Of a DNA stretch of 64,000 nucleotides, positions 1 through 10,721 are shown in pieces. Source of the DNA: Castor canadensis (lineage: Eukaryota > Chordata > Mammalia > Rodentia > Castoridae); the NCBI RefSeq assembly GCF_047511655.1, contig NC_133403.1:14009014-14073013 (forward strand), written 5' to 3'. Under the pieces are notes generated by a model. The model had not been told where the DNA came from, did not search any database, and saw only the letters and a list, made by a program, of their open reading frames with translations. Within the stretch, counting starts at the first letter, position 1, and every line of letters begins with the position of its first letter. A program made the translations under genes and the position numbers.

Positions 1-174
1 GAAGGGGGCAGGAGGCAGGGGGGAGAAACGACCCAAACAATGTATGCACACATGAATATATGAGTAAAGAAAAAGTTAATCGCATTAAAAAAAAAAAAGA
101 ACATACAATCTTGTCAGGGTATGGCAGGGAGCCAGGCAGTGTGTTAATTTCTTCATTCACCAAGCACAGAGAAT

Positions 175-250
175 AGAGTGGAGGAAAGGAGAGAGGAGGG
201 AAAGAAAGAAGAGGAGAATGGAAGGAGGGAAGGTGGAAAAGAGAAAGATG
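175..250. repeat. Purine-rich (GA) tract
   Basis: About 75 bases are almost entirely A and G (gaggaaagg type). The tract creates a spurious charged ORF (MEERREEGKK...). The surrounding 1-900 holds no gene that I recognise, except possible MIR pieces near 365-460 and 780-835. Confidence 0.8.
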
Positions 251-929
251 GGACGGAAGAGTCCTTTAAGTTAGCCAAATCATCCAGATGTTGGTTTGGC
301 CTTAGTAGTTCAAGAAAAAACTTAGGTTTGGGCCTCTTGTCGGCCAGGTGGCTAAGAAGTTGAAAACAGCTTGAACCTGTTTCTTCTTCTGTAAATGGGC
401 TGATACTGTTCCAACCTCAAAGGCCTATTAGGGTAGTCAATAAGACACAGCATGTTTATACTTGTGGGGGTACAGCATGCTGATGACTGTCAGGTTACCC
501 AGGCAAGGGTTTATGGTAAGTCAAGTTTTTGAGGATGGAACAGCATAAGTGCTAGATAGATATAGGGATGTTGGAGGAGGGACTGACAAAAGCACCCTGG
601 GCAAAGGGAGCAGTGTGGGCAAAAGCAGGAGATGTGGTGTGGATGAAGCATTTGTTGTGGGAAGGGAAGGATAAAGGAGATGAACCTTTGGGTCAGCAGC
701 GAGAGGTGAAGATAAAGCATCACCAGCATGTGCCAGATGGGGTCTACTTCTGGTACCCAGCTTCCTAGGTGATGCAGAACAAGCTACTTTCTCAGGGCCT
801 CAGTTTCCTCTTCTGTCAAACAGAATGTCTTAGCACTACTTTGTGTTGCCAAGAAACTTAGTAGGGATTACAAGTGTCTGGTGCCCAGATGACTGTATCA
901 AGTGTGAGTGCCCACTGCCTTTTCTTTTC

Positions 930-1002
930 CTGTGCTGGGGATTGAACCCAGGTCCTCACACTTACAGGCAAGTACTCTACCAGTGAGCTACACTTTCAGA
1001 TT
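930..1002 (-). repeat. ID-like tRNA-derived SINE fragment
   Basis: The antisense of the tRNA-like half is recognisable from gattgaacccagg, aagtactctaccag and gagctacac. It has no 7SL half, so it looks like a monomeric ID-type copy. It is followed by a (TTTA)n run at about 1015-1040. Confidence 0.7.
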
Positions 1003-1035
1003 TCAGTTCCTGTAGTTTTATTTATTTATTTATTT

Positions 1036-1227
1036 ATTTGAGGTACTGGGGCTTGAACTCAGAGACTTCATTTGAGTCACTCCACCAGCCCTATTTTTGT
1101 GAAGGGTTTTCTGAGATCAGGTCTTGCAGAACTATTTGCCTAGGATGGCTTTGAACTGAGATCCTCTTGATCTCTGCCTCCTGAGTAGCTAGGATTACAG
1201 GCGTGAGACATTGGTGCCCAGCCTATT
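1036..1227 (-). repeat. Dimeric 7SL/tRNA SINE
   Basis: This is a reference example of the main family. On the - strand a B1-like half (gcctgtaatcctag, gaggcagagat, agttcaaagccag) is followed by a tRNA/ID-like half (ggctggtggagtgactcaa, gagttcaagccccagtac) and an A-rich tail. The internal Pol III A-box-like and B-box-like (gagttcaa) signals come from the tRNA part. Confidence 0.85.
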
Positions 1228-1556
1228 TATTTTTTGCCTCACCAGAGGTACTTTGTTTCTCCAGTCTCTCCCCTACTGGGGAATGTCTTGGATCCCTGGC
1301 CTCTCTTCCAGCCCTGTCAAACCCCTGTTCAGGGCTTCCCTGACTCAGGATGCTGTGAATTCCTTGGGGGTGCCACCTGGGTATCTCCCTCTCTGGCCCT
1401 GGCCCTGTGGCCTACTATGTGAACATCTGAGGTGATTAGAGGAAGAAGCTCCCTCTGAGAAAAAAATTTAAAAATGAAATAAAAGAAGCTCCCTATGAGA
1501 AGTGTGAGCAAAGGGCTTGGAGGCCAGGAGGAGGAAGAAGAGAAAAAAGTTACATC

Positions 1557-1733
1557 TGGCCAGGTGCTGGTGGCTCATGCCTGTAATCCTAGATACTCGG
1601 GTTCGAAGCCAGCCCAGGCAAATAGTTCTGCAAGATCTTATCTTGGAAAACCCTTCACAAAAGTAGGGCTGGTGGAGTGGCTCAAGGTGAAGGCACTGAG
1701 TTCAAATCCTAGTACTGAAAAAAAAAAAAAAGT
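1557..1733 (+). repeat. Dimeric SINE, internally shortened
   Basis: It opens with gccaggtgctggtggctca and ends with an A14 tail. The stretch between tactcgg and gttcgaagccag lacks the usual gaggcagagatcagg segment. Confidence 0.85.
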
Positions 1734-2175
1734 TACATCTGATGGGAAGCTTGGGAGGTGACATAGAAAGGCCAGGTCTGAATGGCTGAGAGTAGGGGAG
1801 CTGGTATGACCAGAAGTCAGGCCTGCTACAGGAAACAATAAAGGTTTTAGAACAGGTGAAAGGTCCCAAAGCCAGGCAGCTTTTCCACTGTGACTGGGTA
1901 CATTTCCTGTGTGTTTATATAGCAATGGTACCCTGAGGCTCAGACCCTTAGCATGCAACCTGAAAAACTGGGTGCAAGGTAGCCATCTTGTAGAGCAGTG
2001 GTAAGGATGCAGAAATATGCTATGGCAAAGGCCAGTTCTTGGCATTCAGTCTTTCCCATACCACCCTATATGTTCAGCTTTGTATATATAAGATATGAGT
2101 TCTTCAATTGACTTGGAACTTTCCTTTCCCTTTGTAGTTTTTTCACAGAGGGAAGCTGTAAATAAAGCTGTGTTC

Positions 2176-2371
2176 TTGCTGGGTGCTGGTGACTGACGCC
2201 TGTAATCCTAGCTAATTCAGGAGGCAGAGATCAGGAGGGGCACTGGCCCAGGCAAATAGTTCCCAAGACCTTACCTTGAAAAAAAAAAAAAATCACAAAG
2301 ATGGGCTGGTAGAGTGGCTCAAGGTGTAGGCCCTAAGTTCAGGCCCCAGTACTGTAAAAAAAAAAAAAAAA
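2176..2371 (+). repeat. Dimeric SINE
   Basis: Full-length copy with both halves. The middle A-run is at about 2280 and the terminal A-run at 2355-2371. Confidence 0.85.
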
Positions 2372-2529
2372 GGCAGTGTTCCTTCTTGTACCTGGGCTCA
2401 CTAAGGGCAGGCCCTGTACTCTCAGCAGGACCATGGAATCAGTCCCCAGACTGATCTTCCATGACTCTAGGGAGCTGGTGGAATGCCTTAAGTGTTTATT
2501 GAGGACCCACTGTGCTGGCGCTGGGGCAA

Positions 2530-2660
2530 GGTACAGTAGTTCCCCTTTATTAAGGGCAATATTGTAATACTCCCTTGTGGATACCTGAAACTTCAGATAG
2601 TACCAAACCCTATGTATACACTCTCTCTTCCTAGACAGCTGTATGTTGACTAACAAAGGA
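2530..2660. mobile_element. Tigger-type DNA transposon fragment
   Basis: Sequence such as cagtagttccccttta, tggatacctgaaactt and atagtaccaaaccctat matches the terminal part of TcMar-Tigger family elements as I remember them. It is diverged and non-coding. Confidence 0.5.
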
Positions 2661-2707
2661 GACACAGTTTGAGAAATGTGACATTAAGTGATTTCTTTAT
2701 TCCTTGA

Positions 2708-3020
2708 ATATCTGCTGCGGCTCATGCCTGTAATCCTAGCTACTCAGGAGGCAGAGATCAGGAGGATTGCAGTTCAAAGCCAGAAACCATATCTCGAAAA
2801 ACCCTTTCCAAAAAAGGTCTGGTGGAATGGCTCAAGGTGTAGGCCCTGAGTTCAAGCTCCAGTACCACAAAACAAACAAAAAACAGAACAAACAAACCCA
2901 TGCATGTGGTAGGGCACAGTGTCCTATAATCCCAGCCACTAGGGAGGCTAAGGCAGGAGAAGCACATGTGCATCTTGCTATGTAGCCTGGGTGGCCTGGA
3001 ATTTACTACATATCCCAGGA
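2708..3020 (+). repeat. Dimeric SINE followed by a B1-like monomer
   Basis: The first copy (2708-2905) has both halves. A second 7SL-type piece (cctataatcccagccacta) begins at about 2905 and ends near 3020 without a tRNA half. Confidence 0.75.
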
Positions 3021-3047
3021 TGACCTAGAACTTCAGACTCTAGAACT

Positions 3048-3272
3048 CTTTTTTTTTTTCTTTGGTGGCATTGGGTTTGACCTCAGGACCTCATACTTGC
3101 TAGGTAGGTGTTCTACCACTTGAGCCACTTTGCCAGTACAGTTTTGTGTTGGGTATTTTGAAGATAGGGTCTTGAGAACTATTAGCCTGAGCTGGCTTCG
3201 AACTGTGATTCTCTCGATCTCTGCCTCCTAAGTAGTTAGGATTACAGTAGTGAGCCACCCAGGCCCAGCTTA
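3048..3272 (-). repeat. Dimeric SINE
   Basis: Antisense full-length copy with its poly(T) at 3050-3060. The 7SL end reads through ggattacag...gagccaccc. Confidence 0.85.
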
Positions 3273-3348
3273 CCTGGAACTCTCAATTCTACCTTCTCCT
3301 TTCTCAGCTTCCTTAGCACTGGACACTATACCAAGCCCAGGGGATATT

Positions 3349-3582
3349 CCTTTTTTTTTTTTTCCTTTTTTGGTGGGATGGGGGTTTGAACTTAGAGCTT
3401 CACGTTTGCAAAGCAGGCACTCTACCACTTGATTCACATCTCCAGCCCATTTTGCTCTGTTTCTTTTGGGAGATGGGGGTCTTGCAAACTATTTGCTCAG
3501 GTTGGCCACGAACCTTGATCCTCCCCATCTCAGCCTCCCAAGTAACTAGGATCACAGGCCTGAGCCACTAGCACCCAGTCTC
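3349..3582 (-). repeat. Dimeric SINE, second subtype
   Basis: This copy belongs to the variant whose tRNA half carries gcaaagcaggcact and whose linker reads, on the sense strand, aaataaccagagcaaaatgg. That variant recurs through the window beside the first type, so at least two subfamilies were active. Confidence 0.85.
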
Positions 3583-3689
3583 TGATACTCTTATTTATGC
3601 TATTTCCTCAGTGAGGCTTCCCTGCAAAGTAGGTCCTCACTGTCTGTCCCTCTCTCTCCTTTCCTCTCCCTCTCCCCTCCCTGCCCCCT

Positions 3690-3805
3690 TCCTCTGAGAC
3701 AGGGTCTCCTGGTGTGGACCAAGCTGCGCTTGCAACTCTCCCATCTTCCTGCCTCTGGTCTCCAGGGTGCTGGGATTACAGATCTGCACCACCATGCTGG
3801 GCTCA
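3690..3805 (-). repeat. B1-like 7SL monomer
   Basis: The antisense copy reads gagacagggtctcctggt through gctgggattacagatctgcaccacc. It has no tRNA half and resembles classic rodent B1. Confidence 0.75.
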
Positions 3806-4093
3806 CAGTCAACTTCTCATCACCCAGTTTTCATTTCTTCACAGCTCTTAGCAGTGCCTGAAATAATTTTAGTTATTAAACTGTTTTATGCAACCAATAT
3901 TTAGAGTGTACCTACAATGTGCCAGGAATTGTTTTTAATAGTCATCGGTTTGGATGCTCCATAAAGGCCGTGTCTTCTTTACCTGTCCATTTCACCTGTG
4001 CCCACTAGCGCCTCCCCAGCACTGGGCTGGACGACACACAGTAGGCACTTCACTCATCAGGGACGCTCCGCCCCTCCCGCCCCTCCCCCGCTC

Positions 4094-4102
4094 CAGGAAG
4101 TG
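4094..4102 (+). promoter_or_regulatory. ETS-family site (CAGGAAGTG)
   Basis: CAGGAAGTG matches the GGAA core used by GABPA/ELK-type factors at TATA-less promoters. It lies 65 bp upstream of the start codon, directly after the C-rich Sp/KLF tract. The match is by motif only. Confidence 0.45.
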
Positions 4103-4129
4103 CGGGGGCTCCAGCCACCGGGCCGGCCG

Positions 4130-4145
4130 CGATGCATTCTGGGAA
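4130..4145 (-). promoter_or_regulatory. ZNF143/THAP11 (SBS) type site
   Basis: Read on the - strand the 16 bases are TTCCCAGAATGCATCG. This fits the long SBS consensus (CCCA..ATGCA..G) at all but one position. Such sites are typical of housekeeping promoters and are bound by ZNF143 with THAP11/HCFC1. It lies within 40 bp of the start codon. Confidence 0.6.
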
Positions 4146-4188
4146 AGCAGCAGCACCAGATCCAAGATGGCGGCCAGCAGGAGGCTGA
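4132..4188 (+). other. Short upstream ORF overlapping the UBE2L3 start
   Basis: An ATG at 4132 (G at -3) opens an 18-codon frame that ends at TGA 4186-4188, past the main ATG at 4167 and in a different frame. It matters only if transcription starts upstream of 4132. It would then reduce initiation at the main start unless leaky scanning occurs. No evidence of a conserved peptide is visible. Confidence 0.4.
4164..4174 (+). promoter_or_regulatory. YY1 site overlapping the start codon
   Basis: AAGATGGCGGC is the classic YY1 element, here with its ATG serving as the initiator codon of UBE2L3. YY1 sites just downstream of transcription starts in this orientation are common in ribosomal and housekeeping genes. 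Confidence 0.6.
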
Positions 4189-4193
4189 TGAAG
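4167..4193 (+). CDS. UBE2L3: UBE2L3 coding exon 1 (residues 1-9)
   Basis: The first coding exon of the E2 ubiquitin-conjugating enzyme UbcH7 encodes MAASRRLMK and ends in phase 0 at AAG before the donor gtaaaa. The start is supported by a strong Kozak context (A at -3, G at +4), by the CpG-rich promoter just upstream, and by exact continuation of the protein in the exon at 25182. UbcH7 takes activated ubiquitin from the E1 onto a cysteine and passes it to HECT and RBR E3 ligases such as Parkin and HOIP, in the cytosol and nucleus. The nine residues start the N-terminal helix of the UBC fold. The reading frame stays open past the donor to 4349, but that part is intronic. Confidence 0.96.
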
Positions 4194-5707
4194 GTAAAAG
4201 CCATTCTCCGGCGCCGGCCTGGTGGGGGGCGGCGTCCACGACCCCGGGTTCCCACGGCTGGCCGAGGCTCCTCTGAGTGCCGCTACCTGGGCTCTCTCCC
4301 TGAGTGGCTCTGCCGTCTCGCCGGGCCGCGTGCGGGTCGAGGGAGCTAACGGGGCCGCTTAGGCCGCAACCTGGGCGGGAGAGCCAGGCCGCTCTGGGAA
4401 CCGCCGCCAGCCCCTCCGCCCAGCCTGGGGCGTCCACGCCGCCCTCCTACCGGATCTCAGTTGTGACCCCTATCGCGGAGGCCGCGGCCTGGGCCCGGGA
4501 CTCTGTTGATGTAGGAGCCCGGCCCGGGGCCCCAAACTGGGCACCTGCGGAGAAGGCCCGAGTGCCGGAGCCCCAGCCGGAGCCCGCGCCGCGGAGCCGC
4601 CCCACCCTGGGATCCCGGCTCCGCCAGCCCGGCAGCCCCGGAGAGTGGGAGGCCGACTTGGGGAAAGAAGGAGGGCGGGCGGACAAAGTTAAGTCAGTTT
4701 GTTGGTGGGTTGTTTGAAATTGTGTTGAGTCCTAGCAAATTGTCGCCTTGACTGCAGAGTCACACAGCGGGCAAGTTCCAACTCCAGGAAGGTGTGGGTT
4801 CCAGTCGTAGCTCGGTTCTCTTCCCGGTTTCCTTCTCCATCCACCACTTAGTCATTCCGATCTCCCCTGATGAAGCAAAGTGACATTTTTGGGTGGTGGG
4901 AGTTGGCTTCTGTCGTTTGAATCAAAACGGGCCAAAGTTTATAAAAATAACTTGGTACACGTACTTTGGATCTTGGATGCGGCGGGGTGCCTTCTCGTTA
5001 ATTGGTTCCTTTGGTGAGAACACAGGTGCTAAGTTGATTTAGTTATTTCTCTGGTGGATTTGCCGACGTCCTCCGGAGCCAACCCCGCCAACGTTTTGTG
5101 AGCTGGCTGCTCCATTGTATCGCGGAGCTGCCACCGGACCGGAGATTCAGAAGGCCCAGGAGCTGGTTCCTGAGGGCAGATAAAGAACTAGGGTTCGTCC
5201 TGGGCCTTGGGCAGAGCCGTACTTGGCTCTGAACTAGACATTGCACTTGGAGTCACAGCCTCTGGGCCCTCCTTCCCTGGGAACGTTTCCTTTCTTTTGT
5301 TCACCAAGGGCTAGAGAGGGCGTTTGACTTTGTAAACTGGAGTGGAAGTGGGTACAAGAGCAACTAGCATACTCCAGACCTCTCCTCATCTCTGCAGGGA
5401 CACCACCATTTATCTAGGTGAGAGAACTGCTAATCACTTATTCTCTTGCTGTACTCCCCAAATGTCATCCATCAAGCCTTGTGGATTTTACTTCAGAAGG
5501 ATTTTGAGAGTGCACTCTTTGCTTCCTAATCTTACTGAAATTACTTGAATTCATTCACCCTCCTCTCTCAGGTGCCCTCCTGAATGCTGTCTTTCCCTGA
5601 CTCTCCTTCCTGGACACCAGAGTTCTTTTTCTAGCGTAAATATTTACTCCTTTCACTCCTCTTAAAAATCTCTATGGTTTTATTGTCCTCAGCAGTTAAT
5701 CATCGTA

Positions 5708-6007
5708 ATCCTAACTTTTTTTTTTTTTTTTTTTTTGCGGTCCTGGGGCTTGAACTCAGGGCCTACACTTCGAGTCACTCCACTAGCCCTATTTTTGTGG
5801 AGTTTTTCGAGATAGGGTCTTGCTAACTATTTGCCCGGCTGGCTTCGGAAAGGCGATCCTCCTTATCTCTGCTTCCCTAGTCGCTAGGATTACAGGCGTG
5901 AGCCACCGGCACTCTGCCCTAACCTCTTTTTTTTTTTTTTTTTTTTTGATGGTACTTGGAGTTTGAACTCAGGGCCTCACTCTTGCTAGGCAGGTGCTCT
6001 TCCATAA
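5708..6007 (-). repeat. Two SINEs in tandem, antisense
   Basis: A dimeric copy (5708-5918, T22 at its start) is followed at 5928-6007 by a second poly(T) and a tRNA half only. Confidence 0.82.
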
Positions 6008-6736
6008 TCCTAATCTCTTACTTGGCATGGAAGACCTTTCTTAGGTTGAAACAGTCTCTTTAGCCTCACCTTCCATCCTTTGCTTTCCCTGTTGCACCTA
6101 GTTGTAGCATTCGTCATTTTTCTGGCCACTACTCTCTGCAACTCTGTGCTTCATATTCATGATCATGTTTACTCCTCCCTTTGAAGTAGACATTTTTTTC
6201 CACATTTTGTAGATAAGAAAAAGGGATGCAGATTAGTTGCCTTGCCTCAGGCTATGGATGAAAGGAGATAGTAAGCTGTGATCTAACAGTCTGACTCCAA
6301 AACCAAGAAAAATGGTACTCATTTGCTGTATGGTCTCTTCTTTTACATATACTTTTAGCTCTAAGGATAGCTACCTTCTCAATTCTCTCTTCTAGGGCAG
6401 TCCTAGGTTCAATTAGTGCGAGTCCCCCTGCCCCCTCAAAATAAGTTGATTCCTCCTTTGTGTGAACTCAGCACATTGTTTCTCTTTGAGCATTGTCACA
6501 ATTTGATTTGTGTTAAGGCTTGTCTTTCTCACACTGGGTTCTGAATTCCTGCAGGGTAGGGATCTTTGACCTCCTTCACCCTTGGGTTCCCCTGGTCTAG
6601 CCCAGTTGATCCAGTTTGGAATTCTCAGGCTCTCAGGAGTCTGTGAGAGGGCTTACTATGCTTTTTAAATTGTGTGTTTGCAAAAAATTTGAGCTCAGGA
6701 AAAAACAAAAAACAAAAAACAAAAAAAAACCCAAGT

Positions 6737-6999
6737 TTTTTTTTTTTTTTTTGTGGTACTGGGGTGAGAAAAAAATCTTTAACATTAACTAAGTACTTAT
6801 TAAATACAAGGTTCTTTTTTTATGTTTGCAACATGCAAAGTTAGTGTGTTGTCATCTTTATTTTTACAATAAAGCAATTGTGAAGTTTAGGTAGATTTAA
6901 AGAGTTACTTAGGGCTAGAGGTGTGGCTCAAGCAGTAGAGTGTCTGCGGAGCAAATTCAAAACCCTGAGCTCAAACCTCAGTTCCACCAAGAAAAAATA
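6737..6999. repeat. SINE fragments flanking AT-rich sequence
   Basis: 6737-6766 is the tail and first bases of an antisense tRNA half. 6910-6999 is a + strand tRNA half (gggctagaggtgtggctcaa to ttccaccaag). About 6767-6909 between them looks non-repetitive. Confidence 0.6.
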
Positions 7000-7007
7000 T
7001 TAACAAA

Positions 7008-7278
7008 AGCAGGGTGGCAGAGGCTCACGCCTGTAATCCTAGCTATGTGGGGAGGCTGAGATAAGGAAGTTCATGGTTTGAGGCCAGCCCAGGCAAATAG
7101 TTTGAGAGGCCCCATCTCCAAGATAACCAGAGCAGAATGAACTGGAGGTATGGTTCAAGTGGTAGAGCACCTGCTTTGCAGGCGCACACTCCTGAGTTCA
7201 AACCCCAGCCCCACCAAACAAACAGAAAAATTGACAAAGTTGGGCTGGGGATGTAGCTTAGGGGTAGAGTGCTAGCGA
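7008..7278 (+). repeat. Dimeric SINE plus partial ID
   Basis: A second-subtype dimer occupies 7008-7223, and an ID-like start (gggctggggatgtagctta) occupies 7240-7278 before breaking off. Confidence 0.8.
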
Positions 7279-7534
7279 CACTACACTTCTTCAGGTAGAA
7301 TATTTAATAGAGTGTGGTGGGAGGGATGAGGCACTAAATCTCCCTGACTCCAAGTTCCAAATTCCATGTCTGGTCATAGTGCCTCCATTTCTTACGTTAA
7401 GGCTGTTAAGAGTATATCCAGTTTCTGAAGTTATGGATAGAAATTCTTTGATTTCTTGAGGGGAATTATAGATGTATGCTGCTAATCTTAGGCTCTGATA
7501 GTCTGTTTAAGCCTGGCTATTTAAAAAGGAAAAA

Positions 7535-7682
7535 GTAGGTACTGGTGGTGCTGAGACCCTATGTCCAAAATAACCAAAGCAAAATGGACCGGAGGTGTGG
7601 CTGAAGTGGTAGAGCGCCTGCTTTGCAAGTGTGAAGCCCTGAGTTCAAACCTCAGTCACACCAAAAAAGTTAAAAAAAAAAA
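7535..7682 (+). repeat. Partial dimeric SINE
   Basis: Only the end of the 7SL half, the linker and the complete tRNA half with an A-tail remain, so it is 5'-truncated. Confidence 0.78.
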
Positions 7683-7961
7683 TACAAATTTAAAAATGAG
7701 GGAAAAAAAAACTTATTGATGCAGGTTGATCGGTAGAATCTTTCAGTACTTGGGCTGGAAATAAAAGGGATTTTTGATGGTGAAAAATTAGAACTTGGTG
7801 TCTACAACAATGCCTCAGGCAGAGTAAGCTAAATGATCAAATTAATTACATCTGAAAGAACTTTCGATTTCCTCAAAAAATGTTTTCCAGGACACCAAAT
7901 ATCAAAGGTTTCTTTGTAACAATGCAGCTAATATAAAATACAATATTAAGTTCTCCTCCTA

Positions 7962-8138
7962 CCCCCCCAAATAGTGGTGTTTGAACTCAGGACTCATCCT
8001 TGGTAGGCAGGCACTCTACTACTTGAGTCACTCTACCAACCCTTTTTTGAGTTGGGTGTTCTTGAGATAGGGTCTTTTTGCCTGTACCCCTCTTCTCTCA
8101 GCTAGGATTACAGGCGTGAGCCCCTAGGGCCTGAGTGC
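7962..8138 (-). repeat. Dimeric SINE, shortened
   Basis: The antisense copy lacks part of the 7SL half (gggtctttttgcctgtacccc joins directly to gctaggattacag). Confidence 0.78.
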
Positions 8139-8559
8139 CTAAGGAAGTTCTTGCAGACAAAGCAAGTACTCCCTCTTATTTTCAAAAAGATTAATCTTGT
8201 TTTTCCCCCTAGAACTCTTTTTTTTTTTTTGAATTACAATGTTAATAAACCATTAAATACATTTTAATTTGCAAGCAGCTAATTCAGCATCGATGGCAGC
8301 ACCCAGATTGTAGCCACTGCTTCTGTCTAGGCCAAGAACATGTGGTTTAGGGAAATTGATTGCCTGCTGATGATTTCTTTGTAGCCTCACATTGCGCACA
8401 TCTCCCCTAGGGGCTCTCCCATTGAGTAGTTTCTCAGAAGGGCTTTTCTCAGAGGGGAAATTTATGGATTTATGGGGAGGGAAGTAACAATAGTTAAGGC
8501 ATAATTATTGAGATAAGGAATTAAGTAGCATTCTTTTAATACTATTTATTTTTTAATTT

Positions 8560-9445
8560 ATTTTTTACTGTTGTGCTGGATGGGGGTACATTGTCATACT
8601 TACAAAAGTTCTTACAATATGTCAAATATATGATACTTGAATTCACCCCTCCATCATCATTCTCCTTTATCCCCTCACCCCCTTTCCTGGAATAGTTTCA
8701 ACAGGTCTCATTTTTCTACTTACATACATGTAGATACAGTATTTGCATCATATTTACCCTCCCATACCCTTTCCCCACCTCCTTCCCTCTCCCACCTGTA
8801 CCAACCCCCCTCCCAGGCAGGACCTGTCCTGCCCTTCTGTTCTTTTGTCAAAGAAGGAAAAACAGTTGACTTTTTTTTGTTTGTTTGTTTAAGATAGCTA
8901 CACAGGGAGTTTCCTTGTGACATTTCCATGTATATATGTATTATAACCCAAATTGGTTCATCTCTATTTTTCTTCTTTGTACCTTAGTCCCCTTCTTATG
9001 GTGGTTTCCACAAGTTTAAAAATTCTGTATTCATTTTTGTACAGAGAGTCCATCAATCATATTCACCTTCTAACTTCCTTCTTTTACCCTCCCCTTCTCG
9101 TATGTGACTTCTCCTTAGTGTGACCTGTTTTTCATAATATTGCTGTATTTTTAGTAGGTCTGTTCCACATATGAGAGAGAAAACGTGGCTTTTGCCTTTT
9201 GCACCTGTCTAACTTCACTTACGATGATGTTCTCCATTTACATCCATTTACCTGCAGTTGACAAAATTTCATTCTCTGGGGCGAATAAAATTCCATTGTA
9301 TGTAAATACTACATTTTCTTAATTCATTCATCAGTAGTGGGGCATCTTGGCTGCTTCCACACAGCTTAGCTATTGTGAATAATGCTGCAATAAACATGGG
9401 TGTACAGGTGCCTTTATTGTAACCTGACTGATTTCTTTTAATGCT
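8560..9445 (-). mobile_element. LINE-1 3' end, degraded
   Basis: The antisense of an L1 3' UTR (attgtgctggatgggggtac on +, then a C-rich tract 8645-8815) leads into the last ORF2 codons. The track of cattcatcagtagtggggc and gctgcaataaacatgg matches the C-terminal ORF2 region also present in the L1s at 55 and 57 kb. It is clearly older than those copies and 5'-truncated at about 9445. Confidence 0.8.
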
Positions 9446-9674
9446 ATTTAAATGTTCACTCAGAACTCCATATTGGTCTACTTTCTCAGTCCATAAGTGC
9501 ATGTGAGGAAGTAGAAGGAGTTGCTAAATAACATTTCATTCCTTGGAATTCATTGTACTAAGCAACTAACTAGTTTACTCTTTAGTAAAGGTTTATATTC
9601 TCCCAAGTTGTGTAATTAACACTGTAGAGTAATGATTGTGTGCAGTTCTTGTGTTAGAAGGTGAGGGAGAAAGT

Positions 9675-9812
9675 GGGCGCAGTTGTGCACGTCTGTAGTC
9701 CCAGCTATGTGGAAGGCTGAGTCAGGGTATCACTTGAGTCCAGGAATTCAAGACTAGCCTGGACCCCAGCTCAAAACAACAACAATAACAAAAAAAAAAA
9801 AAAAAAAAAGGA
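9675..9812 (+). repeat. B1-like monomer with long A-tail
   Basis: 7SL-type copy (gtagtcccagctatgtgg, ccaggaattcaagactagcc) ending in CAACAACAATAAC and A20. Confidence 0.75.
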
Positions 9813-10029
9813 GGTGAGGGGAGTTTTACACATGATGTTATACTAGTGTAAATGTCCTTAATCCTATGTGAGGAATCCTCAGAATTTGAGGATTTTGAGG
9901 TTTTGGGAATTGAGAAAAGCATTTGCACTTTTTATCCTAAAGTCATGAGTTCCAGTACATAGGGACTGATTCAGCCTTCCTTAATTGTAGGTATGTTTAT
10001 GCATGTGTATATTTATTTTATTTAATTAA

Positions 10030-10560
10030 TTTATTTTTTGTGCATGTGTTGGGAATGGAAAGCAGGGCCATGTACATGCTAGGCAAGCACTCAACATTGA
10101 GCTGTATTCCCAGCCTTTGTTGTTTGAACAGGGTCTTGCTGTATAGCTTAGGCTGGCCTTGAATTTGCTTCACCGGCCTTGAAATTTTGATCCTCCTGTC
10201 TCAGCCTCCCTAGTGTTAGAATTGCAGACATGCTGCACTGGATTTTTCTCTAATTCTCTTTTGATAGAAAAACATTAACAGTCTGGTATGGTGGCCTTGT
10301 CGTCTGTATTTTTAGCACTCAGGAAGCTGAGGTAGGATTGTGAGTTCAAGGTCAGCTTGAGCTATGTGGGGAGACCCCCCCCTTCTCAAAAAAAAAAAAG
10401 TTTACAAAGAATATTACTTATTAAGCAGGATGTGGTGGCATAACCTGTAATGCCAGCACTCAGGTGGCTGAGGCAGGAGGATCACAAGTTGGGGCCCTGT
10501 TGAGGAAGAGAGGGGAAAGGAGAGGGGAGAGAAGGAGAGAAAACAGGTACTGAGAAAGAA
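10030..10560. repeat. Cluster of older SINEs
   Basis: An antisense ID half joined to an antisense 7SL half (10030-10240) is followed by two + strand B1-like monomers (10278-10400 and 10422-10500). The second runs into a GA-rich tract to 10545. Confidence 0.7.
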
Positions 10561-10721
10561 ACTATATGTAATGACTGTAACATTTGGTACCTTTCTTAGG
10601 GTATATATCCTAGAACAAGAGTACTTGTCTCAAAATAAGTAGAGCTGTTCCTAATCTTGCTGTTGAGTTAGCATTATTAGATAAGGTCACTTGAAAGCAT
10701 TATATTGAAGACATTTTAGTT

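Larger units (their letters stand above)
4060..4700. promoter_or_regulatory. UBE2L3: CpG-island promoter of UBE2L3
   Basis: A sharp rise in G+C and CpG begins at about 4060, peaks at 4180-4690 and fades through 5240. It contains a C-rich Sp/KLF-type tract at 4066-4090 and no TATA box, as expected for a housekeeping gene. The transcription start is probably between about 4090 and 4125; this is inferred from layout and not read directly. Confidence 0.85.

Noticed and set aside
3954-4349. 131-codon + strand ORF through UBE2L3 exon 1
   Set aside because: It contains the real start at 4167 but reads through the donor at 4194; upstream and downstream parts are untranslated or intronic.
4304-4717. 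137-codon and other overlapping GC-rich ORFs on both strands
   Set aside because: CpG-island DNA has few stop codons; there is no family resemblance and they overlap one another in several frames.
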